NCBI GenBank assembly: GCA_034508935.3 | Contig: CM067450.1 | Location: forward strand, 7,541,888-7,605,887 | Direction of reading: 5' to 3' | Source of the DNA: Berghia stephanieae | Lineage: Eukaryota > Mollusca > Gastropoda > Nudibranchia > Aeolidiidae | Length of the DNA: 64,000 nucleotides | Part shown: one piece after another, positions 11,060 to 22,804 of the stretch | Numbering within the stretch: position 1 is the stretch's first letter | Layout of the letters: each line of letters opens with the position of its first letter | Notes under the pieces: model-generated | Database searches by the model: none | The model's input: only the letters and a program-made list of their open reading frames with translations | Told to the model about the DNA's origin: nothing | Program-made: the position numbers and the translations under genes

Positions 11060-11720
11060 TTCTTAGCTTTTGAATTTGAAGGTCATCATGAGTGTTGTTA
11101 AGGTGCTGAGGAAATTGGTTGTTCCTTCTGTTGTTGAAATCATATCTTCGGTTGTTTTTAAACATATTTGATATTTTTTTAGATCTTCATTCAATGTTGT
11201 TGGACGTGAAGTTGGTGTAAGCCCTCTGTATTTGGGTGCCTGTTTGAAGTAATCATCCATCAAGGTTTGTGCTGGAATATTTTCATCTCGTCGGAGCACA
11301 TGTCTGAACAGTTTCCATCTTTGCTACTTTATTCGCGTACTGACTGGTTGTACTCTGCATCTGTCATAAACATCCTCATTACTGATTCTGGCCAATGTAC
11401 CCCAATAACTCGTCTCAATTGTTTGCGATGAAGGGAGTCCAGGGTGTCCAAATTCTTTTTTTAAGATCCCAGGTACCACAGTTGTACATAAGGATTGGCA
11501 GCATTAGCACTTCATAAAGGCGTATTCTTTTATTTTCATTAATGATGTTTGTCCTATTCCAAACGTTGTGTAGTTCTCTGAATGCAATTTGGGCTAGCAT
11601 TTTTCTTCGTTGATGTCTTCATTCTCATGAATCAAGTTTCCGAGTTTTCTTACTTTTCCATTCCATTTGTTTCTTGTTAACCACTGTGATTTCTTTGGAG
11701 ATGTTAATTAAAAGGGAGTT
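11060..11720 (-). mobile_element. LINE ORF2 C-terminal fragment
   Basis: Minus strand pieces in order: AQIAFRELHNVWNRTN, LYEVLMLPILMYNCGTWDL, LRRVIGVHWP and RWKLFRHVLRRDENIPAQTL, matching the thumb and tail of LINE reverse transcriptases. The frame changes several times, so it is an old fragment. Confidence 0.7.
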
Positions 11721-13084
11721 GCAATACTAAGGCATTTATCAGAAGTTCAGCTATGTTCAAAGAAATCAAGTGTCTAATTTTATTTATTCTTTGTGTTTCA
11801 ATGTACGTTCAGTTGATAAGGTGTTTACCTTGAACTGACATTAATAGGGTACAGACGAAATCAATGCCAACATATTTTACTTTGATGGCAGATTCAACAA
11901 CAGTAGTTCCGAAATTATTCGTTGGAGTATTAATTTGTTTAAGTATGTTGGGCCTGGCACTAGCATTTCATTAATTAAAATATTTTTTATCATCATTCAA
12001 AATTAATTTGTTATGATTCATCCAACTTTTAATGTCAATAAGGCAACATTCAATCCTATTTATCAATTTGCTTAAATCAGTAGCATGAACAGAACTATAG
12101 GATAGTGAAAATGAATTAAAATCAAATTTGAAAAATACAATCTTGTAAATATATAATTAAGTCACGTGAGCATATTAATCTGATTGTATTCATAACACTA
12201 TAAAACATGTTTGTTCATTGAGTGAAATTTAATACTCCTATTTCATATTGTCATTAATAATTGGTAAGCAGAGATTCCATTCTTTACTCCTATCAAACCA
12301 ACATATTCTCTAATGCTGTGTATACACATATTTTTTTTTAGTAACTGAGGACATCTATTTTGACTTAAGGTGTATGTGTTGGTTTTTTTGGGTTTTTTTT
12401 CAGTTTTATCATCAGATTCATCTCAACATATTACTCTTTTGAGATGATTGATCACATATGCAAACTACCACACTATGTAACACCACATATTAACACTAAA
12501 CTCACACGGGAAGAGAAAGTAGGGAAAAAACCAAAGACGTTTTGGAGAAAAAAAATTGACAGGAGAGCAATCACTAGAAACACATAGAAGGAGTTGATCG
12601 TTTACTCTTTGGTTAGGGACTTGGAATGACTTTAGACCTTGGCGTCTTCACCAGTATTATGTTGGTAACCGTGACATTAGTTTCAACAGTTTGACCATTA
12701 TTGACTATTTTAGGAAACACAGTAAAATAGGGTATCATTATCTTGAGCAAAATCGGGCCTGCTTGTTGAGACTTTTAAGTATTGCTTTTCTTCTAAAATT
12801 ATCCCACAAATTATATAGCTACTGGGTACCAGCTGAATAAAGTCGTCAAGCCCTTTACTACATTGAAAGATAAAAAGATTTTTGAAAATTTTACCAAATC
12901 AAAGCAGGTAAGTTGAAGATGTCAAGGAGTTTTTAAATGAGCAACAAGCAATCCACTAAAAGTGAAAAAGCTCTACAAAGGGTCCCTAACCAAGATATGA
13001 CGCATGTTAGGCGATATTACAATTGTTTTGGGGTGGTTTTCTTTTTGTTTTGGGGTGTTTTTGTTTTGTTTTGGGTTTTTTTAT
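11721..13084. other. Intergenic, no gene seen
   Basis: AT-rich sequence between a LINE fragment and a tRNA-SINE. The first 300 bases may be further decayed LINE. Confidence 0.45.
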
Positions 13085-13285
13085 TTTGTTCAGACACAAC
13101 GCCGTTAGAGACCAGGTACTCATTTAGACCCGAGTACGAGGTGAGAGTACAGAGCCTTTTCCAAGGACTCAAATATGCACCGCTCAGAAGGAACTCGAAC
13201 CCTGGAACTTCTGGTCCGAAGGCGAGTGTCATACCACTAGACAGACCACATAGCAGCACCTTTATTCGCCTACATCCCATTGTCA
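13085..13285 (-). mobile_element. tRNA-derived SINE, 5' part
   Basis: On the minus strand GTCTAGTGGTATGACACTCG (A box) and GGGTTCGAGTTCC (B box, 13192-13204) precede GAGTACCTGGTCTCTAAC. The 3' tail is missing. Confidence 0.78.
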
Positions 13286-13432
13286 TTAGTGGATCGTTTC
13301 GTTTTATAAAATATTGCTCCAAAACAACCTCCTTTATTATACTTTATAGTTATGGTTTATAGTGACACTTCTGTGATTTTGCCAATGTGTGTAGTTTAAG
13401 CCCACTCTTCATTACTCTATATGATTTGCAAG

Positions 13433-13435
<3 letters not shown>

Positions 13436-13485
<50 letters not shown>

Positions 13486-13486
13486 A
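13436..13486. repeat. CT microsatellite
   Basis: About 24 CT units with one CC interruption. Confidence 0.93.
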
Positions 13487-13489
13487 GCT

Positions 13490-14424
13490 ACAGAGGCAGA
13501 AAATAATGTCAACGGATTCAGTGTAGATAAGTTATAGTTATATTGTCTCCATGGCAACGACAACCCCGTGATTTATTTTGAACTTTTAACTTGATATTGA
13601 TACTTCCAAATTATTTATATTTTCGTTAAAAGTTGTCTAGTTGCATCAACATGTGAAAAACAATAGTTTGGGGGGGGGGGGTTAATACAGCATTTGTGAT
13701 TCTCCCTTCTTTTCCTTCGATCTATCTCTATCTATCTAGACGTCTAGACCTAGTGACAAGTGAATCTTGTCTTGGTCTTGGTGGTAGTAGTAGTGTATCC
13801 ATAATCTGACCACCCCCATTACCCCTTCTCTTCTTCCAACTGCCAGACTACATCGCTGATTACAAAATAAGTCTATTTTGATACAATAATATATACATAC
13901 ATATATCTGTACAAAGCTAAACCTTATAAATAGTGACAGTGAACGGAGTTGAACAGCTGGATTAAAAACAATCTCGAGAAATGGCGCGCTTTTACATTTC
14001 CTGTCTCATTCTCAATGTTTCGCATTTAAGTATGATCCTACTCCAATCGTCTTCTGAAGGCTATTATGTCGAATTTTAATTATGACTAGCTTCTTTTCCT
14101 TTCTTTTATTTTTTTTTAGGCTGTTCAGTCCTAAAGCAGTCAACTGTGTTTAAAAAGTAGCTGTACGAGTCGATGATTTTAAATAGAGGGGAATGGGATG
14201 AGGTCACGGGTAATGGTCGATGGGAAATAAATCGTCATCCATTGCTCAGATAGAGCATTCGAAAAACATAAAAATAAACACGATTTGAACACTCCTAAAC
14301 ATTATTTGTTTAATTTTTAGCCATCTATCCAACTAACAGTGATTCATTTGATAGCTGTTTTAGGTACAATTTGACAGAAAATACAAGGTGTTTTTCTTTT
14401 GTTTGTTTCTTGTTATTGTTTTTC

Positions 14425-14456
<32 letters not shown>

Positions 14457-15593
14457 TTGGGGGGGGGGGGGGATATTTAGGGAAACGATGTTAAATGATT
14501 AGATTTTGTAGGCGATAGGAAATTAATTCAGAATTTGTTTGTTAACTTATTTAATCTCCGGCGGGTCAGACTGAACCATATCTCCATTTTATAAATGCAA
14601 GATGTCTTTCAGGCATCAGTTTGAACTCGCACTTTTACTATTGAAAAAAAAAAAAAGACATCTCCGCGTACGTAGGGTACTCATTCACACATAAGTCCAT
14701 TTCATCACAGAAACCAACACAATTTCCTTTAAATTACAATTTTATAGTGGTGCGGAAATTTAAATGTATATGGCCTGTCGAGAAATAAATGAATATTATT
14801 ATAAAACTCACTAAACACGTTGAGCCCATGGAAATGGTCTTTATAAAATTGTATTATTTTTTTTTCAATTTTTGGGGGGCTTTAAAAAATGAATTACGGT
14901 ACTTTGTAAAAGAAGAAAAAAAAGTACGTCTAAGTTCAACTATCCCGCTGTTTGTCAAGCCTCAGCTTTATGTTTGGAGACACCTAAAACTTATCAAAGT
15001 TTAGCACAATACAATAATATAATAGGATAGCCTACATTCAGATGTCGATAATGAAGCCTGGGATTGTAAAAATACGAGCAAAACATGTGAATATGTAATG
15101 GGATATTGGAAAAATTGATATTTCGGGCTCAAACCCTTAATCTGCAAATCTCCATTTATTTCTTGCTTGTTTTTCTGACGAAGGGTTTTGATTCCAAGAT
15201 GTCGATTTTTTGTATTGCTTCATTTCGACGCCTTTCAATTTTCACCTTCCCGCTAATTTTTTTTTAATTTTTTTTTTTTTTGGGGGGGGGGGGTAGTGTT
15301 CAGGGAGTGGGACCATTACGTGGACCTGCGAGTAAAATTAATGCACTCAGCAGCCGAATCTAATGTGTGATTGGGTGGCATCAAATAAATAGTGACAAAT
15401 TATTAGGGAGTAGGAACTGGTGTAAGATCAACACCAGTTTGTTTGTTTGTTTTTTCCCGATATTTTAAATTAATAACAACATTCCAACTTTAATGGATGA
15501 AAATTTTGCTTAAACCTTGTTCAGAAATGTTTCTCTTATTGCTATTTATCTTAACAGGCTTGCTATGGCACTGAGTGAGATGACTTATTCTTA
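13490..15593. other. Intergenic, no gene seen
   Basis: Low-complexity T/G runs (14427-14472, 15258-15293 and a G12 at 13670). No exon or repeat family recognised. Confidence 0.45.
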
Positions 15594-15606
15594 CAGTCGC
15601 TATAGT

Positions 15607-16133
15607 TTGTTTTTGTTTGTTTTTAAGGGTTTTACGGCGCTTGCAATACATTAAGGTCATATCAGCGCTAGTAAAAAAAAAAAAAACCCCGAAGGAAATA
15701 GGATAATTAAAGCACCCAAGAAAAGGTAAGATAAGAGGGAATTTGCTCAAATAGGAAACAGATGTAGATTTCAATAGCACACAATCAAAATAACTTAGTT
15801 TGAGATCACCTAAAAGTCTCATCCAAACACAAGCACAGGTCCCAACTAAGAGGGATACACTCAAATGTTTACAAATCATATATAATATGTAAACAAAACA
15901 ATACAGTGCATAACAGAGAGATGATTTACAAGACAAAAATATAATCTCCCAAAACTCTAACTATACAGTTGACTGTTCCCTCCCAGCGAGGGTATCCAGC
16001 CAGGACCTGGACAAAACCAAATAATCTCACTCCAATACATAGACAGAAAGCATGTTGGAAAACAGATATAGGGGGAAAGATGACACAGTAAGTGTCTCCC
16101 TGTCCACTATGGGAGGTAAGGAACCCCATCCAT
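15607..16133 (-). mobile_element. GCGCC-hairpin SINE, full-length with 13-bp TSD
   Basis: CAGTCGCTATAGT flanks the 527-bp copy at 15594-15606 and 16134-16146. It contains all blocks of the family in reverse orientation. Confidence 0.9.
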
Positions 16134-16146
16134 CAGTCGCTATAGT

Positions 16147-17027
16147 ATACTTCTGCGTCTCTGTCTTATATTGTCTGTCTTGGTAAGTTTCATTCCCAGT
16201 TCAAAACATTAGATAGACGACACAAGCAGCCCGTTAGGTGCTTATATACATTTTTCGGACAAAGACAAAACTGTTAAAAAACAGGGAGGTCTTCGAATTT
16301 TTACGTACGTCTCCGACGGGAAGAGGAGAAATGCCTTTCACAAAGACATAACACCCGACCAACTGTTGAGCAAGTCATCTCATATAGGTCGGACAAGACA
16401 TATCACGAAATCCCACTAGTCACCCATCGATTACGCTTCGTGTTCGCCATTCTTGAATTATGTTAGATGGAAAGGGGGGGGGGGGTCGGTTTGAATGTTG
16501 AATGTATTAATGTGAAATATCACTTAATGTAAACTTTTTTAACACCATATTTCATGTAAGTTTTGTACAGTATAACCTTTCAAAGGAACCGCAATTTTCA
16601 AATAAAAGAGATGCATAATTAAGATGACATAACTATTTAATTAATTTGACCTCTCCCCTCTGAGTTCCCGGTTGTAAGCCATATTGCTATTTGCCGCAAG
16701 TCATGAAAAAGAATTACGCGCTTCGCCTCTCTGGAGAAATACTTGTAAATTTTCCTCTGTGACAAATGTGCATGTTTAATCCATTAAAAAAAAAAGTCAG
16801 TTTTGATTTATGTAGAATTCACAACGGGAAGCGACGCCTCTAGCTTTCAAATATTAAATTGTAACAATTGTTTATGTCAGTGTGTACAAAATGTACATTT
16901 TGCTGTGTCCTTTTGAGCTCAATTTGGCAATAATAATGAGTAGTGCACATGAATCTCGTGAAATGGAAACCCCTGGTCAAGCCTGTGGGCGAGTTTAGCG
17001 ATCGTTATCACAACAGAATTCACTGTG
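16147..17027. other. Intergenic, no gene seen
   Basis: A G run at 16476; otherwise nothing recognised before the MITE field. Confidence 0.45.
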
Positions 17028-17031
17028 TATA

Positions 17032-17403
17032 GATAGAATGCGCTTGGCCAAGGAGTTCACAACATTGCCATCCGGAAGTATAACGGACCAACACACAAAC
17101 TCTGTGTAACCATGAACTTTTATAGATAGTATGCAGATGACGTCACTCAGGCCTTTGTTATTGTTTTTGCCATCCGCGTTTGTGAGTTGTTCTCACTAAA
17201 CTGTATTAACCACACTATAAAAGTTCATGGTTACACAGAGTTTGTGTGTTGGTCGGTTATACTTCCGGATGGCAATGTTGTGAACTCCTTGGTCAAGCGC
17301 ATTCTATCTATAGTCTGGTTAATACAGTTTAGTGAGAACAACTCACAAACGCGGATGGCAAAAACAATAACAAAGGCATGAGTGACGTCATCTTCGAACT
17401 ATC
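17032..17403. mobile_element. GATAG MITE with a second copy inserted in it (nested)
   Basis: Outer copy (minus) is flanked by TATA at 17028-17031 and 17404-17407. A full plus-strand copy (17125-17308, 184 bp) sits in its middle flanked by TATA at 17121-17124 and 17309-17312. Unit ends are GATAGTATGC-like. Each unit has TGACGTCA near one end. Total 372 bp equals two units plus four bases. Confidence 0.85.
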
Positions 17404-17799
17404 TATAACATTGTATTGTAAAACACCAAAATGTTCACTCATCCCAGACCCTTCGTTTTTTATATACCGTAAAGAAGAAAAATTATAAAGTATGATACTG
17501 TAACCGATGCAAAAAAAAAAAAAAAAAAATCGGCTTAATGTCACTAACAACTCGAGCCAATTACAGTAGACATTAAAATCCATCAAAAGGTTGTGAAGAT
17601 ATCCACGTCAACGCGTGCACACGGGTTGTGGAACGGACAAAAGTCCATCACAAAATTATGTCGCCAATATCTACCAAAGCCAACTACCCAATCGCAGGAT
17701 GGACGGAGGGCAGACAGGGGGGGGGGGGGGGAGTGTCAGAAAAATATCGACTGCATCCTCCTGGATCAATAATGGTCTCTTTGCTTGCGAGGCTAAGGC

Positions 17800-18215
17800 T
17801 CTGCCGTAATCATCGTTATCTCATAGTTTTGACACTGAAGAAAAAATTACGTCAAAAGACCATTAAAACACAACAGACCCCCCCCCCCCCACACCCTCCA
17901 AAAAAAAAAACAAACAAACAAACAAACAAAAAACAAACAAACAAAACACCCCCGCCAATAAACAACAGAAAAACAAAAACAAAACCAAATAAATCGTAAG
18001 TTGCAATGGTTCAACAAATGGGATCATTTGTTTCCTAAATTGAGAAATTAGGGAGCAGCCATCGGTGTTAGATAATAATTATCACACTTGTTCAGATTTT
18101 TGTTTCCTAAAGCACTACTAACGGTAACTCGCATGGCGCTGCACAAACCTAAAAATGACGTCAAATATATAAGAGTGGATTTTGAGTGTCAGCGCTCTAC
18201 AAACATAGCTATCGT
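17800..18215. mobile_element. Degenerate copy of the second MITE family
   Basis: It starts AATCATCGTTATCTCATAG and TTTTGACACTGA and later has ATGACGTCAAAT and GAGTGTCAGCGC. The middle is expanded by a CAAA/C-rich low-complexity insert (17870-18000). Confidence 0.55.
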
Positions 18216-18399
18216 GTCATAAAAGTGAAAGACCATTACCACCTTTAGTACCAGGCTACCAATCTGGTAGCCCTCCATTTTTTTTTTTATTTAGCATGAA
18301 TTCATCACCACTATGGTTTGTCATAATATTGATATATCAATGTGGCATTTCAAGATAAAATATTTTACCACGCCATCCTTTTAAATTTTGTAATGCGAT

Positions 18400-18670
18400 G
18401 AGGTCTTGTAGTATGTCACTCGCCTTCGGACTGGAAGGTCCAGGGTTCGAGTCTCGCTCTGAGCGACCATAGTTGAGCACATTCTCTCACTGTACTCAGG
18501 TGTAAAATGAGTACCTGGGTGTTCACAGCGTTATCTCTGCCGTAAAGAAATTGTAATATCGCCTTACCGACGTCATAATGTCTCATGTTAAGTGTTGCTG
18601 TTGACTAATGACCCCGTTTAACGCGATTTGAGCACCTTAGTGGATATTACACTATACAAATGCTCACGTT
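18400..18670 (+). mobile_element. tRNA-derived SINE
   Basis: Pol III B box GGTTCGAGTC at 18444-18453 follows an A-box-like GTAGTATGTC. The body has GAGTACCTGGGTGTTCACAG and the tail TTTGAGCACCTTAGTGGATA. Same family as 13090 and 34960. Confidence 0.8.
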
Positions 18671-18719
18671 TGTATTGTGTGAAAAGTTATGAATTGTGTT
18701 CACGATCTGGAAAGTGGGG

Positions 18720-19436
18720 AGTGGGGTGTAGCCATCGTTAGGTTATAGCCTGACACCGTGGCCTTCGTAAAGTTATGTCCTGATACTGACCAAAAAATGA
18801 CGTCAAAATGCCAGTCTTTTGCCACAAAAGAAAACAAATCGTGAGTTGTATTCAATAGTTCAACCAATGAAATAACTTGTTTCCATGAGCTTACTAACGA
18901 CAACTCACAAGGCGGTGCAAAAACCAAATAATGACGTCAAACTGCCAGTCCTTTTGGATTTCAGTATCAGGCTATTACATAACGATGGCTTCGCTGACAC
19001 TGAGCGTAGCCATCGTTATGTTATAGCCTGATACTGAAATCCAAAAGGACTGGCAGTTTGACGTCATTATTTGGTTTTTGCACCGCCTAGTGAGTTGTCG
19101 TTAGTAGAGCTCATGGAAACAAGTTATTTAATTGGTTGAATTATTGAATACAACTCACGATTTGTTTTCTTTTGTGGCAAAAGACTGGCATTTTGACGTC
19201 ATTTTTTGGTCAGTATCAGGCCATAACTTTTCGAAGGCCACGCACTGAGACCCAAAAGGACTGGTCTTTTGACGTCATTATTTGGCTTTTGCATCGCCTA
19301 GTGAGTTGTCGTTAGTGGAGCTCATGGAAACTAGTGGTCCCATTGGTTGAACTATTGAATACAACACACGATTTGATTTCTTTTGTGGCCAAAAACTGGT
19401 CTTTTGACGTCATTGTTTGGTCAGTGTCAGGCTATA
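18720..19436. mobile_element. Second MITE family, inverted pair plus a third copy
   Basis: Units begin or end GCCATCGTTA..TTATAGCCTGA. A unit at about 18723-18995 faces an inverted partner at about 19005-19230, followed by a direct unit from about 19235 whose right end is split by the GATAG MITE at 19437. Each unit carries TGACGTCA near both ends. Confidence 0.75.
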
Positions 19437-19622
19437 GATAGTTCGAAGATGACGTCACTTAGGTCTTTGTTATTGTTTTTTGCCATCCGCGTTTATGAGT
19501 AATGCTCACTGAACTGTATTAACCCGACTATAAACGTTCATGGATACACACAGTTTTGTGTGTTGGTCCGTTATACTTCCGGGTGGCAATGTTATGAGTT
19601 TCTTAGCCAAGCGCATACTATC
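19437..19622 (+). mobile_element. GATAG MITE copy with TATA TSD
   Basis: A 186-bp unit of the family seen at 17125, between TATA at 19433-19436 and 19623-19626. It interrupts the right end of a second MITE family (GTCAGGC...). Confidence 0.8.
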
Positions 19623-19839
19623 TATATGTTAACTATGACGACGGTTGGGGGCTTGAGGTCCAATCAAAGAGTTATGGCTCTTCAAGTACCCATCTAAGCT
19701 ACACCTTGTAAACTACAATATGTTGTTCACCTTGGTTATTCTAAATGGAGGAATGCGTTTAAACGGTGATTTCACTCCCTCAGGGTTCGATTTTTACGGA
19801 GAAAACTATAATGAGTTGACCAAATTGAATTAGTTGGGT

Positions 19840-20290
19840 GTGATTGTTTTCTAAGAGTGAGGTCACTCTTGCTGTGTCCTCTATCCCCCTATTATCCAAT
19901 TTCCCTTTCCACGTTGCTCTTTATCTTTGTTATTGATTACGATAACTTAGTTTTTTTCCTGGTCCTTGCCGGGGTCATTAGCTGAGAGGGAGGCAGTCAA
20001 TATGAAGTTCATTTGTTGTTTTTTTTTAAATAGATGATATTTTTTTTGGGTGAAAAATCTCTCTGTTATATATTATTATTCATTAAAAAGAGTTTTGAAT
20101 ATAATATTGTATTTTGTAAGCATTTGAGTGTATTGCTTTTAGCGGGACCTTTTGCTTTTGATGGGATGGGATTTTCAGGTAATGTCAAAACTGATTCATT
20201 GGATGGATTGCTCGTGGAATATTTTAGTTCCACATTTGAACAGTTTCCGTTGTCTTACTCTTTCTCTCGTACTTTTAATAACTTTCCTCT
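19840..20290 (+). mobile_element. Diverged GCGCC-hairpin SINE relative
   Basis: Shares GTGTCCTCTATCCCC, GGAGGCAGTCAA, AATCTCTCTGTTATATATTA and GCATTTGAGTGTATT blocks in order, but lacks the 3' hairpin. Confidence 0.6.
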
Positions 20291-20314
20291 ATGATCTTTC
20301 TTGTTAATTAATAA

Positions 20315-20640
20315 TAATAATAATAATACTGCACACTTATACTTATAACGCCAACCTCTCGTGCAATATGAGCTCTAGGCGCTTTACAAAAATAAAATAT
20401 ATATCATTATTTAAACAATGACTACAGCTATTAGATACAGACATATTCAATATCTAAAATGCTTTCAACATAGAAATACATTTTAAAAGAAAAGAAAACC
20501 AAGTAAAGAAATGTTTTCAAAGTAATAATGTCTTTAGCCTGCTTTTGAATGCCTCTAGGGATTCTGTGTTTCTTATCTCAAAAGGTAATTTATTCCAAAT
20601 GGAGGAACCAGATGATGAAAAAGCTATTTCAGTTAACTAA
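20315..20640 (-). repeat. Second copy of the AAT-ended interspersed repeat
   Basis: AATAATAATAATAAT, TGCACACTTATACTTATAAC, GAGCTCTAGGCGCTTTACAA, then TTTAGCCTGCTTTTGAATGC and TTATTCCAAATGGAGGAACC, parallel to 10331-10650. Confidence 0.55.
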
Positions 20641-20819
20641 TCAATAGGTATTACTTGCAATTGGAAAAATGATTTCAATTATAAACCAACAGCAGATGAT
20701 GTGACATTTAATAAATATAATTATTATATGTATTTTTTGTACGTCAAATGACGTCATTGGTGTGTTTATGGATTGTTTCCGCTCAAATTATGGGCCATAA
20801 ACATTGTTTGATTTAATCC

Positions 20820-21060
20820 CCGTCAGTCAAACAGTCTTATCAAAAGTGGTATCGCACTCATCTTTATTGGAAATGAATCGATTTCTTCCCCAATTTGATT
20901 TCAACCCTCGACAAAATGGATCTCGTTCTTTATCAAAATGTCATGATGTGGATCTAACTTGCACTGAAATGACCCGGAAATGACCTTAAAGTGTCGCAAG
21001 CGCCCTAAAAACGAATGAAAAGCAAACTAACAAACAAACAAACAAACAACAAAACAAAAC
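20820..21060 (+). repeat. Possible SINE 3' end with CAAA tail
   Basis: TGACCTTAAAGTGTCGCAAG then CGCCCTAAAAACGAATG and an AAACAAACAAAC tail recall the GCGCC SINE end, but the body is different. Confidence 0.35.
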
Positions 21061-21481
21061 GTGTTCTAAGAGTGAAATGAACACATTGTCATAGTAACTA
21101 CAATAATCTAACGCTTTTGAAACAAATGGCCCTTTATCACTGGATTACTGGTGGTTATAGAATGTGTGGCTTTCCTGCTTAGTGGGGTCAAGTCTTGGCT
21201 TTTACAGTATAGATATCAAGGGGAAATGAGAGTGGTCAGTGAGGGTAATGTTGTAAAAAATACTCTAACTCCAGGATAATACATTAGTAAGTTAACGATT
21301 ACCTTTCCAACCTGAAGCGATCGACGAACGACGTGGGAGATAATGAAGATCTGTTCTAAGACTCTTAGGACAGATCTTCGTTTCCATCCACATCGTCCGT
21401 CGACCACTGTAGGTTGTTGGGAACGTCATCGTTAACTTGATATTACCCGACTCGACTGATGAGCAAATTAATCCCTGGATT

Positions 21482-22020
21482 CCGCGGATGGCAAAAAACA
21501 ATAACAAAGACGCGAGTGACGTCATCTTCGAACTATCTATAAAGTTGACGTCACTCAGGTCTTTGTTATTGTTTTTTGCCATCCGCGTTCATGAGCAATT
21601 CTCATTTAACTGTATTAACCAGACTATAAACGTTCATGGTTACACACAGTTTTGTGTGTTGGTCCGTTATACTTCCGGATGGCAATCTTGTGAGCTTCTT
21701 CGCCAAGCGCATACTATCTATAGATAGTTCGAAGATGACGTCACTCAGGTCTTTGTTATTGTTTTTTTTTGCCATCCGCGTTTATGAGTAATGCTCACTG
21801 AACTGTATTAACCTGACTAATAAACGTTCATGGATACACACAGTTTTGTGTTTTGGTCCGTTATACTTCCGGAAATACAACGGACCAACACACAAATCTA
21901 TGTGTAAGCTTAAACGTTTATAGTCTGGATAATACCGTTTAGTGAGAATTACTCATAAACGCGGATGACTAAAAGCAATAACAAAGACCCGAGTGACGTC
22001 AACCTCGTTCTATCTATAGG
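21482..22020. mobile_element. Cluster of GATAG MITE units in alternating orientation
   Basis: A minus half-unit (to about 21537), a plus unit (about 21543-21722), a plus part-unit (21725-21870) and a minus part-unit (21871-22015) abut one another with TCTATA junctions. The arrangement folds into long hairpins and carries four TGACGTCA sites. Confidence 0.75.
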
Positions 22021-22129
22021 AAGTGACGCACATTATTGTAAGAGTGCATAACGACGTCCAACAGGCGAATTGTATGAAATGGGAATCCGATCCCCTACAT
22101 ACATATACATACACATGAGAGAGAATCAG

Positions 22130-22166
22130 TTATAGATAGATAGATAGAATAATAAATAGATAGATC

Positions 22167-22216
<50 letters not shown>
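22130..22216. repeat. GATA tetranucleotide repeat
   Basis: About 20 GATA units, some degenerate, about 500 bp before the EHMT promoter. Confidence 0.93.
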
Positions 22217-22599
22217 GGGGATGTGTATGAGATGAGTAGTGTCGTGAAGTTGTAGTCTGGTCTTAGATTTTCCCGATGCAGACGATTCCTTTTTTTTTCA
22301 TTTTATGAATTTGTAAAACACAATTTAGGACACCAGGAACAGTTTCAACAGTTTACTTTTCCTTTTTATTTGATGAAAGGGGATGGTAGGAACGTTCCAA
22401 GTTTGATCATGATAGCTGATTTTTTAAAAAAAGGAACGAACGGAAGGCGATAATATTAAGGATACATCTACAAAAATAATACATATTATATCTCAAATTG
22501 GGTCATTCTGAAGTGATTGACAGTATCTAGGCCACTCCTGCCGCCTGCTTGTTGGGTCAATCCAGTTATAAACGTTACAAAAATAGAGACTATGTCAGC

Positions 22600-22804
22600 C
22601 TAATAATCTCTTTTCGAGCAATAATCTTCCTTGCCTTACCGCCTCACTGCCGCTCGCCGACAGCCTCGGCAACAAGCAGCAAAGCAACAAGGCTCTAAAC
22701 CACGAAGAAGGAACTTGGGTCAGAAAACTATTTTTCGCACGCATGCGCAGTGATGTTGACACTTCTTTGATGGCGGCGTCCACAATCCAAAAATCTTCTG
22801 AAAC
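22600..22804 (+). promoter_or_regulatory. EHMT: Putative EHMT promoter and 5' noncoding exon 1
   Basis: A short GC- and CpG-richer island in AT-rich surroundings. It contains an NRF1-like GCATGCGCA (22741-22749) and a YY1-like GATGGCGGC (22769-22777), both typical of TATA-less housekeeping promoters. A good donor (AAC|GTGAGTG) ends a first exon at 22804, which would splice to the acceptor at 27366. The start site is unknown, and assignment to EHMT is by position and splice signals only. Confidence 0.5.
22770..22804 (+). other. Upstream ORF start in EHMT leader
   Basis: ATGGCGGCG opens eleven codons to the donor at 22804. If spliced directly to exon 2 the frame continues for eight more codons and stops at TAG 27389-27391, five bases before the main ATG. 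A nested three-codon uORF (ATG 27380) ends at the same stop. The splice is predicted, not proven. Confidence 0.35.

Noticed and set aside
12937-13362. 141-codon open frame
   Set aside because: It reads through a reverse tRNA-derived SINE and T/G-rich sequence.
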